Positions 14,301 through 24,720 of a stretch of DNA of 64,000 nt are shown here, piece by piece; the stretch's first letter is position 1; every line of letters starts with the position of its first letter. The position numbers were made by a program, and so were the translations under genes. The stretch lies in NCBI RefSeq assembly GCF_964355755.1, contig NC_092672.1:8864001-8928000 (forward strand), in the 5' to 3' direction. Below the pieces are notes generated by a model. The model had not been told where the DNA came from and searched no databases. It saw only the letters and a list, made by a program, of their open reading frames with translations. Source of the DNA: Antedon mediterranea. Its lineage: Eukaryota; Echinodermata; Crinoidea; Comatulida; Antedonidae.

Positions 14301-15750
14301 CACATTTCTATCGTACCACACTTACTGGCACATTTCTATCGTTCCACACTTACTGGCACAGTTCTATCGTTCCACACTTACTGCTACATTTCTATCGTAC
14401 CACACTTACTGGCACATTTCTATCGTACCACACTTACTGCCACATTTCTATCGTTCCACACTTACTGCCACATTTCTATCGTACCACACTTACTGGCACA
14501 TTTTTATCGTTCCACAATTACTGGCACATTTCTATCGTTCCACACTTACTGCCACATTTCTGTCGTTCCACACTTATTTGCACATTTCTATCGTTCCACA
14601 CCTACTGCCACATTTCTATTGTTCCACACTTATTTGCACAGTTCTATCGTTCCACACTTACTGGCACAGTTCTATCGTTCAACACTTACTGGCACATTTC
14701 TATCGTTCCACACTTACTGGCACATTTCTATCGTTCCACACTTACTGCCACATTTCTATCGTTCCACACTTACTGGCACAGTTCTATCGTTCCACACTTA
14801 CTGGCACATTTCTATCGTTCCACACTTACTGCCACATTTCTATCGTACCACACTTACTGGCACATTTCTATCGTTCCACACTTACTGGCACAGTTCTATC
14901 GTTCCACACTTACTGCCACATTTCTATCGTACCACACTTACTGGCACATTTCTATCGTACCACACTTACTGCCACATTTCTATCGTTCCACACTTACTGC
15001 CACATTTCTATCGTACCACACTTACTGGCACATTTTTATCGTTCCACAATTACTGGCACATTTCTATCGTTCCACACTTACTGCCACATTTCTGTCGTTC
15101 CACACTTATTTGCAAATTTCTATCGTTCCACACCTACTGTCACATTTCTATCGTTCCACACTTATTTGCACATTTCTATCGTTCCACACTTACTGGCACA
15201 GTTCTATCGTTCAACACTTACTGGCACATTTCTATCGTTCCACACTTACTGGCACATTTCTATCGTTCCACACTTACTGCCACATTTCTATCGTTCCACA
15301 CTTACTGGCACAGTTCTATCGTTCCACACTTACTGGCACATTTCTATCGTTCCACACTTACTGGCACATTTCTATCGTTCCACACTTACTGGCACATTTC
15401 TATCGTTTCACTCTTACTGCCACATTTCTATCGTTCCACAGTTACTAGCACAGTTCTATCGTTCCACACTTACTGGCACATTTATATCGGTCCACACTTA
15501 CTGGCACATTTCTATCGTTCCACACTTACTGGCACATTTCTATCGTTCCACACTTACTGCCACATTTCTATCGTTCCACACTTACTGGCACAGTTCTATC
15601 GTTCCACACTTACTGGCACATTTCTATCGTTCCACACTTACTGCCACATTTCTATCGTACCACACTTACTGGCACATTTCTATCGTTCCACACTTACTGG
15701 CACAGTTCTATCGTTCCACACTTACTGGCACACTTATATCGTTCCACACT
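11392..15750. repeat. 28-bp minisatellite, about 155 copies, with higher-order duplications
   Basis: The unit reads TCGTTCCACACTTAC then TGGCACATTTCTA (28 bases), repeated head to tail for about 4.36 kb almost without indels. Variation sits mostly at three two-state positions: TGGCAC or TGCCAC, CATTTC or CAGTTC, and GTTCC or GTACC (sometimes GTTCA). Rare variants mark larger copies. TCTGTCGTTC occurs at 12011, 13551, 14559 and 15091, spaced 1540, 1008 and 532 bases, which are 55, 36 and 19 units. CACTCTTACT occurs at 12301, 13841 and 15409 (55 and 56 units). The array therefore grew by copying blocks of units. Because 28 is not a multiple of 3 and the unit has no stop in any forward phase, all three plus frames stay open for over a thousand codons. 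I regard these frames as non-coding. The array lies 6-11 kb upstream of the NOS start. Confidence 0.97.
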
Positions 15751-15930
15751 TAGTACAGTTCTGTCATTTCAGAGCAAATATCAATTTTATCTTTTCACGC
15801 TTAGTGTCATATGCATAGTTCTAACTTTCCACACTTAGTGACACAGTTTAGTGTCATGTTCTACCGTTACACATTTAGTGGCACAGTTCTATAGTTCCAC
15901 ACCTAGTGACACAGTTCTGCCGTTCCACAT
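15751..15930. repeat. Degenerate edge of the 28-bp minisatellite
   Basis: Five or six diverged units follow the clean array. Words such as CACTTAGTGACACAGTT and GTTCCACACCTAGTGACAC keep the unit layout but with TAGTG in place of TACTGG and with several indels. Decay at the right edge, and a sharp left edge near 11392, is typical of arrays homogenised in the middle. Confidence 0.8.
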
Positions 15931-18183
15931 GTGATATGTAAAATGGTAATACCGAATTTGCCTATGATCTGGACAAAATATTGAACCAGTACCGATAATC
16001 GACTATACAAACCGTACTACGGCGGATTGAAGAACAAAGATTCAGTGTAAGTGAATTAACAACTAGCGTTGTCTATAAATTCATATCACAATTGTATGCT
16101 GCCTATAATTTATAGCTTTATTTATGATAATTGATCGCGACAAGTATAATGTGATGTAGGGCAAGTGGACAAATGCTAGATAATGCAAATTTAATTTAAT
16201 TGTAGTATCAACGGTGTTAATACTATAGTCTCTAAAATTAATTCAACCTATTACAGCAATGTAATAATTACATAAAGGTAAAAATTAATATGGTTATTTA
16301 CGCAATGCGTTGACTTGAGAAACACGATGTTCTGCATATTGATATAATCATTATTAGGACAAAATTGGCATAAATTATACGGTACGATAACATATGTTAA
16401 TGAATATCATTAACAACAATCTTTTGTTTTAATATACCTTTACAGACGGTATAGCCCTATGGTGGCTGTACTAAAATGTAGCGTCCCTTTCTACTAATTG
16501 ACTTGGAAGCAGTTTGTTTTATATCGAATCCAAGTACAGTAAAAAATGATGACAATGGTAGTCTTATAATATAGCGCCTATTACAATGTTTCTAAGCGCT
16601 TTACACACAGAAATTATCCTTTAAATATCCTAAGATAACCAAAAAAATGAAGAGGAACCATTTACACCGCTTCGTTCACCAGCACTTTGAAGCTCACATA
16701 ATGAAAGTCATCTGTCTATCCTATCTTACCAAAATAAAAATATATAGGAAATTATGCAAATCAGAAATAGGCCTAACATAATGGGATGCGCACCAATCGT
16801 TGGATGTAATTTGTGGAGAGTTGGTTTTTTTAACAAATTGGTAAGAATATTTTAAGTTATTCCTCATTTTGTGAAAAAATTTCCGAAAATGTTTTAGGCC
16901 TATTTAATCTCATATACCTGTAAATAATAAGGCATTGCTCAAAACCAAGTATTCATTTGCATATAGGCCTAGTGTCAACAACAAAGACGAACGAATACAA
17001 TAAGCATCTTGTCTTATTTATATTCTTTTAACTAAGCGACGTACTGCAGTAGCACATAGTAATATGCTTTTTTCTAACATATTCCATTTACAAGTGAGAA
17101 ATTTAACTTAACCTCACAATTAATAGAAGAGGAAATAAAACAATTGTGTGCTTCACGAGAATGCCTTTATACATTGTGATATAATATATGGGAGCAATTA
17201 TTAATGTGTCTGTTAGCAACTGACTAACATCCTAGTAAGCGTGAAGCTTATCACCATTAACACATTTTCCGTTTATATGATTGATGAGAATGCATCGAGC
17301 ACTGGACAGCTCAATAATAGAAACTTAATTAAATAAACCCATAGTGTGTGATAGGTGTTGGCGTATTGTGGTCTGTATGGGCAGAAGTTCTTCGCTCCTG
17401 TGTGCCTATGCACTGAGCCTAGCAGGTGTTTGGAACCTTCGCCGGTTGTTTTTAATCAAGCTTTCTGAGAAACTTGTTTTTCTATGTAGATGGGTTATGC
17501 TAAATGCGAGCAACTATTCACGGTCGATTAGGTGAATACACGTTGTATTATACCAATTGAAAACGTTGAACGAGTCATTGCGTGAGTCGACATCGAAGAA
17601 CTAATAAAACAGATCTTAAAAGATTTAACTATACTAAACAAGAAATATTTCTTACAAAAAACGCCGCGTAACTTTTTGACTGGGCAGTTGTAAGAACAGT
17701 CTTCATTAATCTAATATAATAGGTCGGCCAATCAAAACGCAAGTGAACAATTGGGACTTTACTTGTGATTTATGTCATTGGCCTGTCAGCACAGTCGTTT
17801 CTTTCTAGAATTAAACGCACAAACTTGTATTGAGAATAATGTATGTGGTTATTACTATCGCATTTAGGTATTGATAATAATAATAATATGGCTTTTGAAT
17901 ATATAATTACTGTCTGTAGAATAACATTTATACATTTTCGGTTCGCGATCAAAAGTTATATGAATGGATTTGTAATAGGTATTTATAATAATAGTATATG
18001 GGTTGTATTATTGCTAAGCTATCACCAAATCGCGTTATAACATTATTTCTCAGGGTTTTTTGCACCATTGATCAATACCAAACGCGTATCGGTATTATAG
18101 TTTTTAATGAATCATTACATTAATAAAAATACCCAATTAAATCAATCGCGTCAGTCCAATTCCGACTTATGTTTCGATCACAT
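15931..18183. other. Intergenic spacer, no gene seen
   Basis: AT-rich spacer with short open frames only. TAGGCCTA octamers occur at 16768, 16895 and 16964. Nothing else was recognised. Confidence 0.5.
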
Positions 18184-18339
18184 AGTTCTGTGTCTACACT
18201 GTCCCAACTAGTTTAACAAAAAAAGTGTGATGTGCCCAAATATGGTAGTGATATGCCCGAATATCGTAGTGATATGACATCGTCATGTCTATATAATATG
18301 GGCACATCATATTTAGTTTGATAGTATAGACAAAGCTTA
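18184..18339. mobile_element. Palindromic MITE, family P1, copy 1
   Basis: The ends are inverted copies: CTGTGTCTACACTGTC on the left and GATAGTATAGACAAAGCTT on the right. Inside are the family words GTGTGATGTGCCCAAATATG, GGTAGTGATATG and GGGCACATCA. Copies at 30.1, 37.6, 54.1, 60.8, 61.0 and 61.3 kb share this plan: TIR AAGCTCTGTCTACACTATC, then a T-rich or A-rich tract, then an inner palindrome. There is no coding capacity, so any transposase must come from elsewhere. Confidence 0.75.
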
Positions 18340-18365
18340 AGGATTATATCTAATATTATAATAGT

Positions 18366-18594
18366 TTTCTTACATTTTGAACGGAAGTATTTATTTGTTT
18401 ATAAGCCCAATTTTCCAGTCTTAATTTTACATTTTGAAAAAAAGTATTTTATTTGTTGATAAGCCCAATTGTGCAGTCTTATTTTACATTTTGAACGAAA
18501 GTATTTATTTGTTGATAAGCCCAATTTTGCATTCTTATTTTACATTTTAAATGAAAGTATTTATTTGTTGATAAGCCGAATTTTCCAGTTTAAT
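18366..18594. repeat. Tandem repeat, four copies of a 56-57 bp unit
   Basis: TTACATTTTG (TTACATTTTA in the last copy) recurs at 18370, 18427, 18484 and 18540. Each is followed by a run near GAAAGTATTTATTTG and then TGATAAGCCCAATT. Part of the last unit and its right flank (CCTTCCACAGTGC, ACATGATATTGACCG) reappear near 19140-19235, so a larger diverged duplication is also present. Confidence 0.8.
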
Positions 18595-18770
18595 AATAAT
18601 GACCCCTTCCACAGTGCTTATACTATATACATTTTACATGATATTGACCGTGGGTTCTTTACGCCTCTGATGCATTTGTTTTTATTGTACCTTTTTAATA
18701 AATTATTATATGTTTAGGCCTAATCACACCCAATTTAATGAAACGGTCAGATTCCGATTTCAATTGAACG
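18580..18770. repeat. Left copy of a diverged direct duplication
   Basis: The segment TTGATAAGCCGAATTTTCC through CCTTCCACAGTGC, ACATGATATTGACCG and ACGCCTCT to AACGGTCAGATTCC matches 19150-19335 in the same order. Spacing differs because of indels. No inverted ends are seen. Confidence 0.6.
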
Positions 18771-19149
18771 AAAGTAGTACTGTATTTATTATTCATTGAT
18801 AAGCCAAGGGTCCCATAGCGTTAGCTGATATCTTGAGCATTTGACTCTTGTGTAAACGTAACCTGTAACACAAATCATTCTTCAAAATCTAAAGAAAGAA
18901 CCTCACACGTCTTTTTTGTGAGTGATACACTATGGATATGCCCACGGAAATAATATGTGGACATTGCAAACAATCATAGGCCTACAGTAACAAACATAGA
19001 ATGGCTAATAAGCATAACATTCAGACTTGCTTGTTTTCTAGTGGATTTTTATTTACTTTAGCATGTAGAATAAAACTAGTAACAGTGGCTATATTAATAA
19101 TTATACTGATTATCCTTGATGTTATCGCGTCTAATAATAAAATATTTTG

Positions 19150-19335
19150 TTGTTGATAAGCCCAATTTTTCAGCCTTAATAATGACCCTTCCACAGTGCA
19201 TTTTACATGATATTGACCGAGGGTTTTTACGCCTCTATAGCCACTGATCAATACCATAATTAATGTACTTTTTTAAATGAATATTGAAATGTTTCAACAT
19301 ACCCAATTCAAAAAAACGGTCCGTTTTCGAGTTCA
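19150..19335. repeat. Right copy of a diverged direct duplication
   Basis: Same ordered words as 18580-18770: TTGATAAGCCCAATT, CCTTCCACAGTGC, ACATGATATTGACCG, ACGCCTCT and AACGGTCCGTTTTCG. Probably an old local duplication. Confidence 0.6.
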
Positions 19336-19499
19336 ATCTTTTGATTAGAGAGGTTGGAGTTTCATTTTGAATTATAACATTGGCCTAGATTGACAGTCAT
19401 AAAAAAGAAAGTCATTGTAACTACTTCCCTTTATGTTGACAGAGCCAAAATAAAGTTTTGACCATTATCGAATGATTATTTGACAGTGACTTATTATAA

Positions 19500-19536
19500 C
19501 TAGATGGCACGCTCGCTTCGCTCGCGTACCATCTAG
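19500..19536. repeat. Short near-perfect palindrome
   Basis: CTAGATGGCACGC and GCGTACCATCTAG are inverted copies with one mismatch, separated by TCGCTTCGCTC. GC-rich against an AT-rich background. It could be a minimal foldback element or a cruciform-forming site. Confidence 0.6.
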
Positions 19537-20078
19537 GTCGTGCCCACAGATGGTTCTCGAATACACAGTATTTCCAGCGAGAAAAAAATGGAGATTTCAA
19601 ATGTACGTACCGCAGGACTATAATACATTGTCGTTTACAGAAACGAATAAATATACACAATGATTTATGTAGTCAACCAAAATTAGCACCCTGGGAATTA
19701 CTTCCGAGAGAGAAACAAAATGAGTCAAATTGTTTTATTTGGACTCATTTAAACAAACCCAATTTGTGTTTTGTATGTAACATTAAGGGTTGAGGGATGG
19801 GGGAAGAAGATAGGTACAAAGAGGAAACATTTCAAAATATATTCTTATCCACTCAGTAACGAAATATTGTTTTTAATGTTTTATAGGCCTATAAATAATA
19901 TACCACTAAATACAGTAAAACATTTACGATTTAATACGGTACTTTGTTAAAACTCTCACTGTCATAGTCGATTGAAATAGTAAAGTACATGTAACGATAC
20001 ACCACTACGACGTTTATATATTTTTAAATTATTAATTAATACAAACGTTGAGAAGCAACTGTCAGTAATAACGTTTAT

Positions 20079-20602
20079 TTATTTGTATATTATATGTTTA
20101 TAATCTAACAGTAGGGCCTACCCACACTCACAGTAATAAAGTTTATTTGTATATATTTTTATATTACATCTAACAGTACCAACACTCACAGTAAGAAATT
20201 TGCGATTAAAATTGGGATCAAAAGTGGTTAATACCTTAACAGTATTGTACAGCATTGCAATACTATTTATGTTTATTCTCCAAGGGGGCCCATAAATCTA
20301 AATCTATACCTCTATGGTTAAACCAAATAATTTGGAATGTTTATTTGTATATTATATGTTTATAATCTAACAGTAGGGCCTACCCACACTCACAGTAATA
20401 AAGTTTATTTGTATATATTTTTATATTACATCTAACAGTACCAACACTCACAGTAAGAAATTTGCGATTCAAATTGCGATCAAAAGTGGTTAATACCTTA
20501 ACAGTATTGTACAGCATTGCAATACTATTATGTTCATTCTCCAAGGGGGCCCATAAATCTAAATCTATACCTGTATGGTTAAACCAAATAATTTGGAATG
20601 TT
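20079..20602. repeat. Tandem duplication of a ~262-bp unit
   Basis: TAATCTAACAGTAGGGCC lies at 20101 and 20363, an offset of 262. The copies run 20079-20340 and 20341-20602. They differ at only a few places, such as GATTAAAATTGGG versus GATTCAAATTGCG and a missing T in one A/T run. The short minus-strand open frame inside is not convincing. Confidence 0.85.
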
Positions 20603-21998
20603 CCATTCATCACAAATCAATACATTTGTAAAAACGTATATTAAATGTATCAAAATAGTATTTTTTAAAGAAAATCGGCCTGTCTTCAACATTATGATGG
20701 TGTACTCTAGCTGTTCAACCGGTTTTCAGCTATTAAAAACAATTATCGTAGGAGGAGATAGGAAAATGCGAAGCCTCCTCGCATTTTTGTGGCGGGTATT
20801 TTTCAAGACGGACATCCATTATACAGTGTATACCACGGTCGGAAAACACCCCTATTTGGGGCAAATCTTGGAACCTAAATTCGTTTTAACCGTCAATAAC
20901 TTATTATCTAACTTAATTTAATTAGTAAACAGGGTTACATCAGGTGGTTAAAATCAGTACCGAAAGTACGAACCAACTTTATATACCATCGAGTAAAAAT
21001 TATAGAAGTAAGGCGCGATTTACCGAATTTTGCCCTTACGTAAATTTATATATAGATACCGGCCTGGTTGACAGCAAAAACGAAGTTATTATTTATTAAA
21101 CAAGATTTTACAGATTTCCGTCTACATCTCAATAATACTGTATTATCAGCAAAGGCTTTCATATAGACTCTCTTCTCCCAGACGTTTTTTGGGTCCAGCA
21201 GCTACCTATAAATTATAGTCGAGTTTCCAAATTCACAAAACTGTCAGCCTTAGATACTAAAGCTACCGCTATGAAACAGCTTATTAATGAATGTGTCCTC
21301 CTGGGACATAGCTGGCTAGAGCCGCGGCGCGAAAACATACATTAAAACACAATTAAACAAAAATAGCAGGCCTACAACTTACCGTCTAAGCTAGGTTCCG
21401 GTTCTAAACCTGATTTCCGCAAACTGGTGTATAACAAAATTATATGCAAATTTGGTTCCACCTGTGATTTGTCGTGACCTTAATTTACAGAAATAGAGCT
21501 TTCCCTACGAAAAAAGGTAGTACAAAACTGACGATATCGTGTGCTATCCTGTGTGCTGGTGTTAACTGTTATTTTCATCATCATCGTCCTTACTGTACTA
21601 AAAATCTTGCTATAATTAATAATTTAGAAAAAAAATTATCTACATATATGATAATCTATCACATGTTTCTAAGAAAAAAACTGAAATGCAAAAGACTATT
21701 TTGCGGGCGTTCGACTACAAAGTCTGAAGCTAGAGGAATAATTTGCTTCGGAAATATTTAGGGACACACATAGGGCTGAACACTCACAAAAATAAACCGG
21801 ATTTTTTTTTTTGCTCTTAAAAACAACTAAATGGCATCCCATTGATGAGTGGCGGCGTCCAGTTTCTATGCTTCAACTAAGTGAATGTTGCTAATTATTT
21901 TCCTTTAATTTCCACACATAGTAACTCAATCAATATAGACATTTATTTGTACAACTTACTATTACTCTTACAACAATCGCCACTTTATTGATACCGTT
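20603..21998. other. Spacer with protein-like plus-strand stretch (unassigned)
   Basis: The plus strand from about 21179 reads open for roughly 55 codons: DVFWVQQLPINYSRV, then SKFTKLSALDTKATAMKQ, then LINECVLLGHSWLEPRREN, then stop. It has no start codon and no clean splice border. The pattern faintly recalls the gag-like region of DIRS/Ngaro retroelements, but I cannot establish that. The 107-codon open frame at 20598-20921 is unassigned too. AAAATGCG and CGCATTTTT near 20764-20789 can pair into a hairpin. Confidence 0.3.
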
Positions 21999-22451
21999 AA
22001 TCTTCTAATAGTAACCCCCTTCTAATAGTAACCCACCTTATAAGTCAATCTATAATAATAACCCACTACTCTAATAGTAACCTATGGGTGTTAATTATTA
22101 AAGTCACAAAAACTATTGACAAAATGACATTTATAAAGACTGGTCGTTTAAGATGCAACCGTATTTTGAAAACAAGGAGATAATGCATGTTGATATCGAG
22201 AGTGGGGAGGATTGAGTGTTTTTGAGTTTATAAACTAAATTTAGAGTTCAAATAAATTATATATTCGTACTATTTTATTATTTTGCTATGATTTGCTGAC
22301 CGGAAAAGTTGAGGTGGGTTACTATTTTCAGGTGCCTAATTTAAGAATATTAATAGTAACCCACTACTCTAATAGTAACCCCCTTCTAATAGTAACCCAC
22401 CCCAAAATACAATAAAAGAATAATAACCCAGGGTTACAATTAGAAGATTTA
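21999..22451. mobile_element. MITE-like element with TAATAGTAACCC terminal repeats
   Basis: The left end AATCTTCTAATAGTAACCC is inverted at the right end GGGTTACAATTAGAAGATT. The subterminal word TAATAGTAACCC is repeated several times inside each end, and one inverted copy (GGTGGGTTACTATT) lies near 22314. Length is about 450 bp with no open frame. Subterminal repeats of this kind are usual where a transposase binds non-autonomous DNA elements. No target duplication could be fixed. Confidence 0.65.
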
Positions 22452-24560
22452 CAATAATAGTAATAACAAAAAAACCCCCATAAAAACCCACTCAAAATCA
22501 TGACATGACACGTCTAATTTACATCACTCGTGGACGCAATCTGCTGTTGTGGCTATGCGTACGTACGTGCTTTCGTAAGTTTTACTAATCGTTGAATAGA
22601 AATTCCAATACTAATAATCTTGTGAAAGGAAATTATTATTGGTATGTATACTTAATTAAACTACAATGACTATACGTCGTCTATTATAAAGAAAATTGAA
22701 CAATGATGATGTATGGATGTGTAAGCTACACTCATCTGTTAGTTCAGTGATCGGAAAAAATCTCAAGTAATATCTGTCGTTCAACAAAAGTGGTTTGTGA
22801 ACTATATCGATCCAGTCATTTCCTATTAACACGTCAGTTTGACACGTTGCTATATATACAAAACTAAATGGAAATCCTGCCAATGGAATTAATTAGTATA
22901 TTCTACGTTGATTTCAACATGCTCATTCATAGTGAAATTCCTATACTATACACATATAATGCTAACAACAAAAGGCAAAACAGAACGTAACACGTTTGTC
23001 CATTGTTTAATATCAACTAGTAATTAGTAGTTCGAATTCAAACTTTCTCGATATTTTTCGGAATGAAAGAAAATAAAAACTACAAACAATTTCTAATTGG
23101 TTGAACAGCGATTAAATTCAATCTTGCTGTATTTTATGATACGACCTACTTGGCATTTCATACTAAATTCGGACTAAAATCGATAGTGAATGTGTGCGGT
23201 CTAAGTATATAACTCGTGTCATTATGTTTTTGTCAATCAGTCGATGTTAATTTTGCCGTGTGTGTTTATCTGACTGCTTGATCAATACTTTTAAATTTTC
23301 CTCTGTCGTCTATCCTTTGTTTCCTCTTTTTTCGTGTAATCATTTATTTATAGTGTCTTGTTATTATAATTCGAAGAACATAAATGAATTAAAATTATTA
23401 TATTTAACCTAGTTTGGTTATAGCACTGATGAAGTAGCTAACTTTCTTAATAGTAGTAACTTGGTTAGTAATAGTTAATCTCGTGGTTACAGTCGCTGTC
23501 AATTCAGAATTCTGTCATTTAACAAATATTTTCCTCTATTTATCAGGTATTACTGAAGAACATAAGAGTACTATCGAATTTAACTTGGTTATAGCAGGGA
23601 AGAGTTAAATTGGTTATCGTCATTAATAGTAAAGTTATAGTAGTGACATAGTAGTATCTTGGTTTAATAGTAATGCAGTACCGAACACTGTTAACTTGAT
23701 TGTAGTAAAGTGCTAACCAAAACATGGATACTGCCATTAACATTATGCGTACAAAGGTTTGCTTGTTAATTTTTGCTTATATGGTTATTAAAAGTCTGTA
23801 AGATCACTCGTTCAGTGGTATCGCTCTCTAACCTGTAGCTTGTACAGTATTACAAGTTATTGCTAACTATAGTCTATTATTTTTTTCCAACTTATGAGCA
23901 CTGTAATTTCAATTATATTGGATAATAAAAGGAATCTGTATAACAGTATTGTTCATCGACAGAAAATGGCAATGTATTTTTGCATTTTTTAAAAATTGTA
24001 ATTTATATGGGAAAATGTAAATGTGAACACAGAACCAATCAATAAGAAACAGATAGAAACAACATCAATGATGACAAACACAGTGTAACTAAAACGGATG
24101 AAAATAGAGTCTTTCTATCGAGCGACTTTTATAAAAAGTACACAAGGTTGCCGTAGCAGGTGTGGGGAAGAAAAACCCAGGTGGATGTATCAAAGAAAAA
24201 CGCTTTAAATCCAAGAAAAGATAAAGAAACGATTATGCCTTTTGTTAATTCTAAAACGACCTACAGTTAATTAGGAGAAAGGACTAGTTTGTATGTAAAC
24301 CCTTTAGGCCTAATATAGAAAGTTCAAGTTAGAGACTAATATTTAGTATAGCCATTTTGTTCATGCGATATAATTCTTCACAAGGGTTAAAATAATTGAG
24401 CTATAATGTACACTATATTAATATACGCATTGCTCCAAACAGCGCATGCGCGAATGATAAACTTCTCATCAGGTAGTGTGAATGCTCTGACAGACTATCA
24501 ACATGAATTGCAGAAAACAAGTTATTTGACAATGCTTTTTTGGAAAAGGAGATTGCGCAT
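22452..24560. other. Intergenic spacer; degenerate TAACTTGGTTATAG repeats
   Basis: No gene was seen. Between 23405 and 23735, diverged copies of words like TAACTTGGTTATAGCA and TTAATAGTA recur, suggesting an old tandem array. The palindrome GCGCATGCGC at 24442-24451 matches the NRF-1 binding consensus, but no transcript start could be placed beside it. Confidence 0.4.
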
Positions 24561-24720
24561 TAAGGCCAATTTACACAGACGAGCGATAACGGTAATGCAA
24601 ATAAAGAATCTATGTTATTCCTTATGACCATTTACACACAACGCGGAGCGGACGGGCGGTTTGGGACAAGCTACCTGTTTTCCGTTTACCGTTACCGCTC
24701 GTCTGTGTAAATTGGCATTT
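24561..24720. mobile_element. Short foldback MITE with ~30-bp inverted ends
   Basis: The left end GCCAATTTACACAGACGAGC plus GATAACGGTAA is inverted at the right end TTACCGTTACCGC plus TCGTCTGTGTAAATTGGC. The 160-bp element is much richer in GC than its flanks and has no coding capacity. Confidence 0.7.

Noticed and set aside
11392-15750. CRISPR array
   Set aside because: The 28-bp unit length fits a CRISPR repeat, but there are no unique spacers; units abut directly and the host is an animal nuclear genome.
11352-15818. Large repetitive protein gene (up to 1488 codons)
   Set aside because: All three plus frames are equally open and give the same rotated peptide, as any stop-free 28-bp unit would. 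There is no codon bias, no splice context and no known protein family.
20598-20921. 107-codon plus-strand gene
   Set aside because: No recognisable motif, no homologous copy and no promoter or splice context; the left part derives from the 262-bp duplication.
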